This document shows, in pieces, positions 8,030 through 15,515 of a stretch of DNA of 37,732 nt. The translations under genes were made by a program, and so were the position numbers. Source of the stretch: Cellulomonas sp. ACRRI (GTDB lineage Bacteria; Actinomycetota; Actinomycetes; Actinomycetales; Cellulomonadaceae). Each line of letters begins with the position of its first letter. Positions within the stretch are counted from its first letter, which is position 1. The stretch lies in contig NZ_JAKRMS010000025.1 in NCBI RefSeq assembly GCF_022346185.1, positions 1 to 37,732 of the forward strand, written 5' to 3'. Under the pieces are notes generated by a model, which searched no databases, was not told the origin of the DNA, and saw only the letters and a list, made by a program, of their open reading frames with translations.

Positions 8030-9844
8030 TCAGTGCTCCCGGGTGTCGACGTAGAGCTCCTCGACGTCGGCCGCGAAGTCCTTGAGCACCAGCGCGCGCT
8101 TCACCTTCAGGCTCGGGGTGAGGTAGCCGTTGGCCTCGGTGAAGTCCCCGTCCAGGACGCGGACCTTGCGGATCGACTCGGCGCGGGACACGGCCTCGTT
8201 GGCGCGCGCGGCGGCGCGGTCCAGGGCCGCCAGCACCTCGGGGTGCTTCCCGGCGGCGCGGACGTCCATGGGCGGCAGGCCGTGCATGGACAGCCAGCCC
8301 GGCAGCATGTCCGCGTCGAGGGTGACCAGCGCGCCGATGAACGGGCGGCCGTCGCCGACCACCACGACCTGGCTGACCAGCGGGTGGCCGCGGAACCGGT
8401 CCTCGAGCACCGCCGGCGCCACGTTCTTGCCGCCCGCGGTGACGATGAGCTCCTTCGCGCGGCCGGTGAGCCGCAGGTAGCCGTCGTCGTCCAGCTGGCC
8501 GATGTCGCCGGTCGCGAACCAGCCGTCGGCGTCCAGCACCTCGGCGGTCGCCTCGGGGTTGTCGTGGTACCCGCGGAACACGTGCGGGCCCTTCGCGAAG
8601 ACGTTGCCGTCGTCGTCGACCCGCAGCGAGGTGCCCGGGTACGCGGGGCCGACGGTGCCGATCTTGATCAGGCCGGGTCGGTTCACGGCGGACGGCGCGG
8701 TGGTCTCGGTCAGGCCGTAGCCCTCCAGGACGACCAGGCCGAGGCCGCGGTAGTAGTGGCCCAGGCGCTCGCCGAGCGGGGCGCCGCCGGAGATCGCGTA
8801 CCGGAGCGAGCCGCCCATCGCGTCCCGGAGCTTGCGCAGCACCAGCGACGACGCGAGGGCGTGCGCCGCCTTGAGCTGCGCGGACGGCCCGGAGGCGGTG
8901 TCGAGGGCGCGGGAGTAGGTGATCGACACCTTCGCCGCCCAGCGGAACAGCTTGAGCTTCGCGCCGTGGCCGGCCTTCTGCTCGGCGGAGTTGTACACCT
9001 TCTCGAACACCCGCGGCACGGCCAGGATGTACGTGGGCCGGAAGGACGCGAAGTCCGCGAGCAGGTTCCGGGTGTCCGGGGTGTGGCCGAGCGGGGAGCC
9101 CGCCTCGATCGCGACCATCTGGATGAACCGCGCGAACACGTGCGCGAGCGGCATGAACAGCAGGGTCCGGGAGCCCGGGGTGGCGCAGACCTCGGCGAGC
9201 GCGGCGACGCCGTTGCGGGCGTTGTCCACGAAGTTGCCGTGGCTCAGCTCGACGCCCTTGGGCCGGCCCGTGGTGCCGGAGGTGTAGATGATCGTCGCGA
9301 GGTCGGCGGCGGTGGCCAGGGACCGGCGGCGCTCGACCTCGGCGTCGGCGATCCCGGCGCCGGCGGCGACCAGGTCGGCGAGCCCGCCCTCGTCGATCAC
9401 CACGACGTCGCGCACCGCGGGCACCGCCGCGCGCACCTGGCCGACGACCGCGGCGTGCGCGGCGGTCTCGACGACCACCAGCGAGGCGCCGGAGTTCGAC
9501 AGGATCCACTCGACCTGCTCGGCCGAGGACGTCTCGTAGACCGGCACCCCCACGCCGCCGGCGAACCACACGGCGAAGTCGGTGAGCGTCCACTCGTACC
9601 GGGTGCGGGACATGATCGCGACGCGGTCGCCCGGCTCGAGCCCCCGCGCGACCAGGCCCTTGGCGAGCGCGGTGACCTCTCGCACGAACTCGGCGACGGT
9701 CACCGGCGCCCAGGAGCCGCCGAGGCCCGTGGACCGCTCGAAGATGACGCTGGACCCACCGCGCGCGAGCCGCTCCAGCAGCAGGCCGGGCACGGTGAGC
9801 GCGGGGTCGTGCGGGGCGGGCGTGTCGGCGCTGAACTCGCGCAT
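8030..9844 (-). CDS. Long-chain fatty-acid-CoA ligase (FadD-like)
   Basis: Activates fatty acids to acyl-CoA through an acyl-adenylate. The 604-residue protein has the ANL-superfamily motifs in order: YTSGTTGRPKG at 187-197, YGLTETTAP at 376-384, TGD at 446-448 followed by GRAKELIVTAGGKNVAP at about 461-477, and the C-terminal lysine region LTPSLKVKR. Length and motifs fit the FadD15 or bacterial AMP-dependent long-chain synthetase group. There is no carrier domain. ATG at 9844 is preceded by AGGAG. It is transcribed away from the amino-acid transporter, with a separate promoter candidate, so it is probably monocistronic. Confidence 0.9.
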   Translation of the reverse strand: MREFSADTPAPHDPALTVPGLLLERLARGGSSVIFERSTGLGGSWAPVTVAEFVREVTALAKGLVARGLEPGDRVAIMSRTRYEWTLTDFAVWFAGGVGVPVYETSSAEQVEWILSNSGASLVVVETAAHAAVVGQVRAAVPAVRDVVVIDEGGLADLVAAGAGIADAEVERRRSLATAADLATIIYTSGTTGRPKGVELSHGNFVDNARNGVAALAEVCATPGSRTLLFMPLAHVFARFIQMVAIEAGSPLGHTPDTRNLLADFASFRPTYILAVPRVFEKVYNSAEQKAGHGAKLKLFRWAAKVSITYSRALDTASGPSAQLKAAHALASSLVLRKLRDAMGGSLRYAISGGAPLGERLGHYYRGLGLVVLEGYGLTETTAPSAVNRPGLIKIGTVGPAYPGTSLRVDDDGNVFAKGPHVFRGYHDNPEATAEVLDADGWFATGDIGQLDDDGYLRLTGRAKELIVTAGGKNVAPAVLEDRFRGHPLVSQVVVVGDGRPFIGALVTLDADMLPGWLSMHGLPPMDVRAAGKHPEVLAALDRAAARANEAVSRAESIRKVRVLDGDFTEANGYLTPSLKVKRALVLKDFAADVEELYVDTREH

Positions 9845-9916
9845 CGGTGCTCCTGGTGCGGGGGTCGGGGGACCGGGGCGCCACCGCGCTGACGAGCGGC
9901 GTCGACCGTTCTCGTC

Positions 9917-9922
9917 ATGCTA
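9917..9922 (-). promoter_or_regulatory. Possible -10 box for the acyl-CoA synthetase
   Basis: On the minus strand this reads TAGCAT, about 73 bp before the start at 9844. The -35 is not convincing. Confidence 0.35.
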
Positions 9923-9972
9923 TCGGCCGCCTGTGCACCCACCCGGGACCCGGGACGACAAGACCGGGCCGC

Positions 9973-9990
9973 CGGGATCGTGGGATCCCG
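9973..9990 (-). terminator. Weak hairpin after the amino-acid ABC operon
   Basis: Arms CGGGATC and GATCCCG with a 4-base loop lie 33 bp past the stop at 10023. The stem is short, so the call is tentative. Confidence 0.35.
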
Positions 9991-10022
9991 ACGACCCGGG
10001 CGGTCGTGCGCGGCGCGGCCCG

Positions 10023-10799
10023 TCAGGCCACGTCGGTGTGCGTCGGGTCGAGCACCCGCTGCAGGAACGTGCGGGTGCGCGCCTCGCGGGGCGCCCCGAT
10101 CACCTCGTCCGCGGGGCCGTCCTCGACGATGACGCCGCCGTCCATGAACACCACGCGGTCGCCGACGTCGCGGGCGAACGCCATCTCGTGCGTCACCACG
10201 ATCATCGTCATGCCGCCGTCGGCCAGGTCCCGCATGACGCCGAGGACGTCGCCGACGAGCTCCGGGTCGAGGGCGGAGGTCGGCTCGTCGAACAGCATGA
10301 GCTGCGGGTCCATCGACAGCGCCCGGGCGATCGCGACCCGCTGCTGCTGCCCGCCGGACAGCTGCGCCGGGTGGGCGTCGGCGCGGTCCGCGAGGCCGAC
10401 GCGCTCGAGGTTCGCGCGGGCGATCCGGTCCGCCTCCGCCGCGGAGCGCTTGAGGACGCCCCGCTGCGCCATCGTGCAGTTCTCCAGCACGGTCTTGTGC
10501 GCGAACAGGTTGAACTGCTGGAACACCATGCCGACGTGCGTGCGGACCTGGTCGATGTCGACGTCCGGGTCGGTCACGTCGACGCCCAGCACCTCGACGG
10601 TGCCGCCGGTCGGCTGTTCGAGCAGGTTGACGCAGCGCAGCAGGGTCGACTTGCCGGAGCCCGACGGGCCGATGACGCAGACGACCTCGCCGGCGTGCAC
10701 GTCCAGGTCGATGCCGGTGAGCACCTCGCGCTCGCCGAACGCCTTGCGGAGCCCGGCGATGCGGACGACGGGGGCGCCGGTGGGTGCGGCGGCGGTCAT
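10023..10799 (-). CDS. Polar amino-acid ABC transporter, ATP-binding protein
   Basis: Cytoplasmic ATPase of the importer encoded with the next two genes. The 258-residue protein has Walker [10 protein letters not shown] at 44-52, the Q-loop FQQFNLF, signature LSGGQ at 147-151, Walker B LMLFDE at 167-172 and the switch His in VVTHE. The pattern is that of the GlnQ/HisP (PAAT) family. ATG at 10799 overlaps the permease stop in an ATGA arrangement (10796-10799), showing translational coupling. The frame is open upstream through the permease gene but that part is out-of-frame shadow. Substrate specificity is not readable here. Confidence 0.93.
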   Translation of the reverse strand: MTAAAPTGAPVVRIAGLRKAFGEREVLTGIDLDVHAGEVVCVIGPSGSGKSTLLRCVNLLEQPTGGTVEVLGVDVTDPDVDIDQVRTHVGMVFQQFNLFAHKTVLENCTMAQRGVLKRSAAEADRIARANLERVGLADRADAHPAQLSGGQQQRVAIARALSMDPQLMLFDEPTSALDPELVGDVLGVMRDLADGGMTMIVVTHEMAFARDVGDRVVFMDGGVIVEDGPADEVIGAPREARTRTFLQRVLDPTHTDVA

Positions 10800-11638
10800 G
10801 TGCGGCTCCTCGCGCCGGTGCGCTTCTCCAGGTACCGCGCGAGCTGGCCCAGGGGGAGCGTGATGAGCAGGTAGCAGGCGCCGATGACGAACAGCGGCGT
10901 CAGGCCGCCCTGCGCGCTGTTCAGCGCGTCGCGGCCGATCTTGGTCAGGTCGTACTGGCTGGTGGACAGGCCGAGGAGGAACACCAGCGAGGTGTCCTTG
11001 GTCAGCAGGATGAACTCGTTCGTCATCGGCGGGAGCACGATCCGGAACGCCTGCGGGACGACCACCTGGCGCAGCGTGCGGCCGTGCGACATGCCCAGCG
11101 ACCGGGCGGCCTCGAGCTGCCCCGTCGGGACGGCCTGCAGGCCCGCGCGCAGCGTCTCGGCGATGTACGCGGCCGACACCAGGCCGAGCGCGAGCGCGGC
11201 CTTCAGGGTGACGGAGGGGATGTTCACGCCGAACGCGATCGGCACGGCGTAGCCGAACGAGATCACCACCAGCAGGGCGGGGATGCCGCGGAAGAACTCG
11301 ATGTAGACGATCGCCAGCCACCGGTACAGCCCGACCGACGACAGCCGCATCAGCGCGAGCACCGTGCCCAGCGACAGGCCGACGGCGAACCCGGCGAACG
11401 TGTACTCGAGCGTCTTGAGGAACGCGGCCGGGATCAGCGCCGCGATGTCGCTCGCGGCCTGCGCGTTGAAGAAGTTGGTCCCGACGTTCTCCCAGTCGAT
11501 CGCGAGCGCGACCGCCACCAGGACGACCACGAGCAGCGCGTACTGGGCGAGCCGGAACGCCCGCTGGCGCCGGCGCGGGCTCCACCGGCGCCGGGACGCG
11601 GGCAGCGTCCCGGGCGCCGGGGTGGACGTCGTCGTCAC
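10796..11638 (-). CDS. Polar amino-acid ABC transporter, permease
   Basis: Inner-membrane channel subunit of the HisMQ family, 280 residues. An Arg-rich cytoplasmic start is followed by a first membrane segment (about 33-48), a periplasmic stretch with [12 protein letters not shown], and then several further segments. The EAA-type loop for docking the ATPase is visible as [24 protein letters not shown] at 11638 begins one base after the TGA of the binding-protein gene, so it is translationally coupled. One permease gene alone suggests a homodimeric channel. Confidence 0.92.
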   Translation of the reverse strand: MTTTSTPAPGTLPASRRRWSPRRRQRAFRLAQYALLVVVLVAVALAIDWENVGTNFFNAQAASDIAALIPAAFLKTLEYTFAGFAVGLSLGTVLALMRLSSVGLYRWLAIVYIEFFRGIPALLVVISFGYAVPIAFGVNIPSVTLKAALALGLVSAAYIAETLRAGLQAVPTGQLEAARSLGMSHGRTLRQVVVPQAFRIVLPPMTNEFILLTKDTSLVFLLGLSTSQYDLTKIGRDALNSAQGGLTPLFVIGACYLLITLPLGQLARYLEKRTGARSRT

Positions 11639-11639
11639 G

Positions 11640-12464
11640 TCAGCCGTCCGACGGGCTCGGCGACGCCGACGCGGTCTCCGAGGTCATCGGGGCGGTGCCG
11701 ATGTACTGGGTGTACAGCTCGTCGTAGGTGCCGTCCTCGCGGATCCGCTCCAGGGTCGCGTTGATCTCGTCGAGCAGCGCGGTGTTGCCCTGCTTCACGC
11801 CCAGGCCGTACTGCTCGCCCGTGGAGAAGTTGGCGCTGACCTCGAAGCCCTCGGAGACGTACGGGCCGAGCACGGCGATGTCGTTGACGACCGCGTCGAC
11901 CTGGCCGGTCTTGAGCGCCTGGATCTGCAGGCCGAGATCCTCGAACTGCACGGTCTGCAGGCCGTTGTCGGTCGCCCAGGTCTCGCCGGTCGTCGCCTGC
12001 TGCACGCCGACCGTCTTGCCCTCCAGCGCCTCGACGCTGTCGAGGTCCGAGCCCTCCGGGACCAGCAGGCCCTGGTCGGCGTCGAAGTACGGGTCCGAGA
12101 AGTCGATCTTCTCCTGGCGCTCCGGCGTGATGGTGATGCCGGAGGCGACGACGTCGCAGTTGTCCGTGTTGAGGTCCGCGCCGGACTGGATGCCCTCGAA
12201 CGGCGTCACCTTGGTGGTGAGCGTGACGCCCAGGTCGGTGGCCACCTCGTTCACGATCGCGATGTCGAGGCCGACGACCTCGCCGTCCTCCTCGTACTCG
12301 AACGGCTCGTACGGCGGGTTGGTGCAGACCGTCAGCGTGCCGTCGCTGACGAGCTGGACGCCGCCCTCGGACGCGGCGGTGTCGTCGCCGCTCCCGCCGC
12401 AGGAGGCGAGCAGCAGCGCCGCCGCGACGGCGGCGGGCAGAGCGGCGAGGGTGCGGGTGCGCAT
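11640..12464 (-). CDS. Polar amino-acid ABC transporter, substrate-binding lipoprotein
   Basis: Captures the amino acid outside the membrane. The 274-residue protein has a signal peptide with lipobox LLAS-C22, so it is a lipoprotein anchored through C22. The mature part shows SBP family 3 features: LTVCTNPPYEPFEY, DLGVTLTTKVTPFEGI, and ITITPERQEKIDFSDPYF. ATG at 12464 is chosen because GAGGAG is correctly spaced and the signal peptide begins directly; an in-frame ATG at 12527 would run through the promoter. It is first in a three-gene operon with permease and ATPase. The ligand is unclear; a polar amino acid is likely. Confidence 0.92.
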   Translation of the reverse strand: MRTRTLAALPAAVAAALLLASCGGSGDDTAASEGGVQLVSDGTLTVCTNPPYEPFEYEEDGEVVGLDIAIVNEVATDLGVTLTTKVTPFEGIQSGADLNTDNCDVVASGITITPERQEKIDFSDPYFDADQGLLVPEGSDLDSVEALEGKTVGVQQATTGETWATDNGLQTVQFEDLGLQIQALKTGQVDAVVNDIAVLGPYVSEGFEVSANFSTGEQYGLGVKQGNTALLDEINATLERIREDGTYDELYTQYIGTAPMTSETASASPSPSDG

Positions 12465-12498
12465 GGGTGACTCCTCGTGGGGGACGGACGGCCGCACA

Positions 12499-12528
12499 AC
12501 TATACATGGGCGAGGATACGTATGCATA
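12499..12528 (-). promoter_or_regulatory. Promoter and AT-rich operator region of the amino-acid ABC operon
   Basis: The minus-strand -10 TATAGT (12499-12504) lies 35 bases before the start codon. Upstream are two overlapping small palindromes, ATACGTAT (12516-12523) and ATGCAT (12522-12527), in an AT-rich island that stands out from the GC-rich surroundings. This may be a regulator site covering the -35 region. Confidence 0.5.
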
Positions 12529-12569
12529 ACCCGCCGGGGTGGGACGAGAGTCCCAGGGTGCCACGACGC

Positions 12570-12607
12570 CGCGAGGGCGCACCCCCGGGTAGGGGTGCGC
12601 CCTCGCG
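12570..12607 (-). terminator. Terminator hairpin after valS
   Basis: Perfect 16-bp arms (12570-12585 and 12592-12607) with a 6-base loop lie 19 bp past the valS stop at 12627. Confidence 0.75.
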
Positions 12608-12626
12608 AGCGGGTGCCGGGCGGCGG

Positions 12627-15335
12627 TCAGGCCGTCGGCTTCTGCTTCGGCTCCGGGGGGAGCAGCTCGGCGTCGCGGGCGACGACCGTCGCGTCCGGGG
12701 CGTCCGGCACCTCGACGACGTCGAGGTCGCCGGTGGCCCGGCCCGCGGCGCGGACGTCGCCCAGCGCCACCTGCACGCCCGGCAGCAGCGCGGCCGGCAC
12801 CTCGAGGCGGGCCCGCAGGATCTCGGTCCGCATCGAGACCTTCGCCTCGGACTTCACCTTGCGCAGCGCGGCGAGCGCGGCGCCGGCGGCGGCGACCACG
12901 GCGGGGTCCCCGTCGCCCGCGGCCGCCCGCAGCGGCTCCGCGACCGGCCACGGCGCGCGGTGCACCGAGCCCTCGCGCCACCAGGACCAGACCTCCTCGG
13001 TGGCGAACGGCAGCACCGGGGCGAACAGCCGGAGCAGCACGTCGAGCGCCACGTTCAGCGCGGCGCGCGCCGAGGCGGTCTCGGGGGTGACGTCGGAGGC
13101 CTCCGCGCCGGCGCCGTACGCGCGGTCCTTCACCAGCTCCAGGTAGTCGTCGCAGAACGTCCAGAAGAACGTCTCGGTGAGCTCCAGGGCGCGGGTGTGG
13201 TCGTACGCCTCCAGGGCCGCGGTCGCGCGGTCGACGACGTCGGCCAGGCCCGCGAGCATCGCCCGGTCCAGCGGCACGGTGACCAGCGAGGCGTCGAGCG
13301 CGGACGCGCCCTGCGCGGCGGGGCCGAACGACAGCGCGAACTTCGACGCGTTGAGCACCTTGATCGCCAGGCGGCGGCCGATCTTCATCTGGCCGACCTC
13401 GAACGCCGCGTCCGTGCCGAGCCGCGCGGAGGCCGCCCAGTACCGGACCGCGTCCGAGCCGTGCTCCTCGAGCAGGCCCATCGGCGTGACGACGTTGCCC
13501 TTGGACTTCGACATCTTCTTGCGGTCGGGGTCCAGGATCCAGCCGGAGATCGCCGCGTCCCTCCACGGCAGGCTGCCGTGCTCCAGGTGCGAGCGCACGA
13601 CCGTCGAGAACAGCCAGGTGCGGATGATGTCCTGGCCCTGCGGGCGCAGGTCCATCGGGAACACCCGCTCGAACAGGTCGGGGTCGGACCGCCAGCCGCC
13701 CGCGATCTGCGGGGACAGCGACGACGTCGCCCAGGTGTCCATGATGTCCGGGTCGCCGACGAAGCCGCCCGGGACCCCGCGCTGCTCGGCCGTGTAGCCG
13801 GCCGGGACGTCGGAGGACGGGTCGACCGGCAGCTGGTCCTCGGTGGGCAGGATCGGGTGGTCGTGGTCGACCTCGCCCTCGGCGGACACGGGGTACCAGA
13901 CCGGGAACGGCACGCCGAAGAACCGCTGGCGCGACACGAGCCAGTCGCCGTTCAGGCCGCCGACCCAGTTCTCGTACCGCACCCGCATGAAGTCGGGGTG
14001 GAAGCCGAGCTCGGTGCCGCGCGCGAGGAGCTGCTCGCGGAGGTCGGCGTCGCGGCCGCCGTTGCGGATGTACCACTGGCGGGAGGTGACGATCTCGAGC
14101 GGCTTGTCGCCCTTCTCGAAGAAGTTGGCCTTGCGCTGGGTCGCCTGCGGCTCGCCGTCCAGGTCGCCCGACTCGCGCAGGCCGGCCACGACCGCCTCGC
14201 GCGCCGAGAACGTGGTCTTGCCGGCCAGCTCGCCGTACAGGGCGCGGCCGGCCTCGTCCGTGATCCAGTCCGGGGTGTCCCGCACCAGGCGGCCGTCGCG
14301 GCCGATGACCGAGCGGGTCGGCAGCTGCAGCTCGCGCCACCACTGCACGTCGGTCAGGTCGCCGAAGGTGCAGCACATCGCGATGCCCGCGCCCTTGTCC
14401 GGCTCGGCGGCCGGGTGGGCCAGCACCGGGACCTCGACGCCGAACAGCGGGCTGGTCACCGTGGTGCCGAACAGGTGCTGGTACCGCTCGTCGTCGGGGT
14501 GGGCGATGAGCGCGACGACGGCGGGCAGCAGCTCGGGGCGGGTGGTCTCGATGTAGACCGGGTCGGCGCCGTCGCGGTGGAAGGCCACCTTGTGGAACGC
14601 GCCCGGGTAGTCGCGGGCCTCGAGCTCGGCCTGCGCCACGGCGGTCTGGAACGTCACGTCCCAGAGGCCCGGCGCCTCGGCCTGGTACGCCTCGCCCCGG
14701 GCGAGGTTGCGCAGGAACGCCTGCTGGGCGACGGCGCGGGCCTCGCCGGAGATGGTCTGGTAGGTGCGCGACCAGTCGACCGACAGGCCGAGCCGGCGCC
14801 ACAGGGCCTCGAACTGCTGCTCGTCCTCGACGGTCAGCCGCTCGCACAGCTCGACGAAGTTGCGCCGGCTGATCGGCACCTGGTCCGCGGCCTTGACGCT
14901 CTTGCCCTCGCCGCCGACGTGCGGCGGGGTGAAGTCGGGGTCGTACGGCAGCGACGGGTCGCAGCGCACGCCGAAGTAGTTCTGCACGCGGCGCTCGGTC
15001 GGCAGGCCGTTGTCGTCCCAGCCCATCGGGTAGAACACCTCGGCGCCGCGCATGCGGCGGTACCGGGCGACGACGTCGGTGTGCGTGTAGGAGAACACGT
15101 GGCCCACGTGCAGCGAGCCGGAGACGGTGGGCGGCGGGGTGTCGATGGAGTACACCTGCTCGCGGGTCTTCGACCGGTCGAACGCGTAGGTGCCCTGCTG
15201 GGTCCACGCGCCGTCCCAGCGGTCCTCGACGCCGTCGAGCGACACCCGGTCCGGTACCTCGCGCACCGCGCGTACGGCCGCGGCGGCGGTCGTCGGGGGT
15301 GCGGCGGGCGTGGCGGCGGGGGACAGGTCGGTCAT
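12627..15335 (-). CDS. valS: Valyl-tRNA synthetase
   Basis: Charges tRNA-Val; a class I synthetase with an editing domain. The 902-residue protein has the HIGH-type motif in SGSLHVGHVFSYTHTD and the KMSKS motif in RKKMSKSKGNVVTP, the editing-domain block YIETTRPELLPA, and an anticodon-binding domain from about residue 660. Sequence such as GRRLAIKVLNASKF and the lack of a clear C-terminal coiled coil recall the second bacterial ValRS type, shared with archaea and rickettsias; this is from memory. ATG at 15335 gives the start MTDLSPAATP; its ribosome site (GGGAAG) is weak. A 6-bp inverted repeat (15342-15357) lies just upstream. No T-box is seen. Confidence 0.93.
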   Translation of the reverse strand: MTDLSPAATPAAPPTTAAAAVRAVREVPDRVSLDGVEDRWDGAWTQQGTYAFDRSKTREQVYSIDTPPPTVSGSLHVGHVFSYTHTDVVARYRRMRGAEVFYPMGWDDNGLPTERRVQNYFGVRCDPSLPYDPDFTPPHVGGEGKSVKAADQVPISRRNFVELCERLTVEDEQQFEALWRRLGLSVDWSRTYQTISGEARAVAQQAFLRNLARGEAYQAEAPGLWDVTFQTAVAQAELEARDYPGAFHKVAFHRDGADPVYIETTRPELLPAVVALIAHPDDERYQHLFGTTVTSPLFGVEVPVLAHPAAEPDKGAGIAMCCTFGDLTDVQWWRELQLPTRSVIGRDGRLVRDTPDWITDEAGRALYGELAGKTTFSAREAVVAGLRESGDLDGEPQATQRKANFFEKGDKPLEIVTSRQWYIRNGGRDADLREQLLARGTELGFHPDFMRVRYENWVGGLNGDWLVSRQRFFGVPFPVWYPVSAEGEVDHDHPILPTEDQLPVDPSSDVPAGYTAEQRGVPGGFVGDPDIMDTWATSSLSPQIAGGWRSDPDLFERVFPMDLRPQGQDIIRTWLFSTVVRSHLEHGSLPWRDAAISGWILDPDRKKMSKSKGNVVTPMGLLEEHGSDAVRYWAASARLGTDAAFEVGQMKIGRRLAIKVLNASKFALSFGPAAQGASALDASLVTVPLDRAMLAGLADVVDRATAALEAYDHTRALELTETFFWTFCDDYLELVKDRAYGAGAEASDVTPETASARAALNVALDVLLRLFAPVLPFATEEVWSWWREGSVHRAPWPVAEPLRAAAGDGDPAVVAAAGAALAALRKVKSEAKVSMRTEILRARLEVPAALLPGVQVALGDVRAAGRATGDLDVVEVPDAPDATVVARDAELLPPEPKQKPTA

Positions 15336-15466
15336 GGGCACACATCTTCCCAGATGTCCGGGCCCGTCCCGACGCGGCGCCGGGTGGCCGGGACGCGAAC
15401 GCCGGACGACGCCCCGGTGAACGGCCGCGGGCCGGCGCGGCGGCGGCGGGCGGGGTGTGTCACAGT

Positions 15467-15504
15467 GCCCGTCGGCCGCCCGGGACGTGGCGCGGCCGAC
15501 GGGC
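15467..15504 (+). promoter_or_regulatory. Hairpin abutting the ribosome site of the Pls-type synthetase
   Basis: Perfect 13-bp arms (15467-15479 and 15492-15504) with a 12-base loop end directly before GGGAGG (15505-15510), the ribosome site for GTG 15516. If transcribed, the stem would compete with ribosome loading or stabilise the leader. Confidence 0.5.
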
Positions 15505-15515
15505 GGGAGGAACAC

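Noticed and set aside
12465..12527. Longer N-terminus for the amino-acid binding protein starting at 12527
   Set aside because: It would run through the -10 box and place the signal peptide internally; ATG 12464 has a strong ribosome site.
12477..15515. A 1000-residue extension upstream of the Pls-type synthetase in the same frame
   Set aside because: It is antisense to valS and of shadow composition; the true start GTG 15516 has a ribosome site and begins the adenylation domain.
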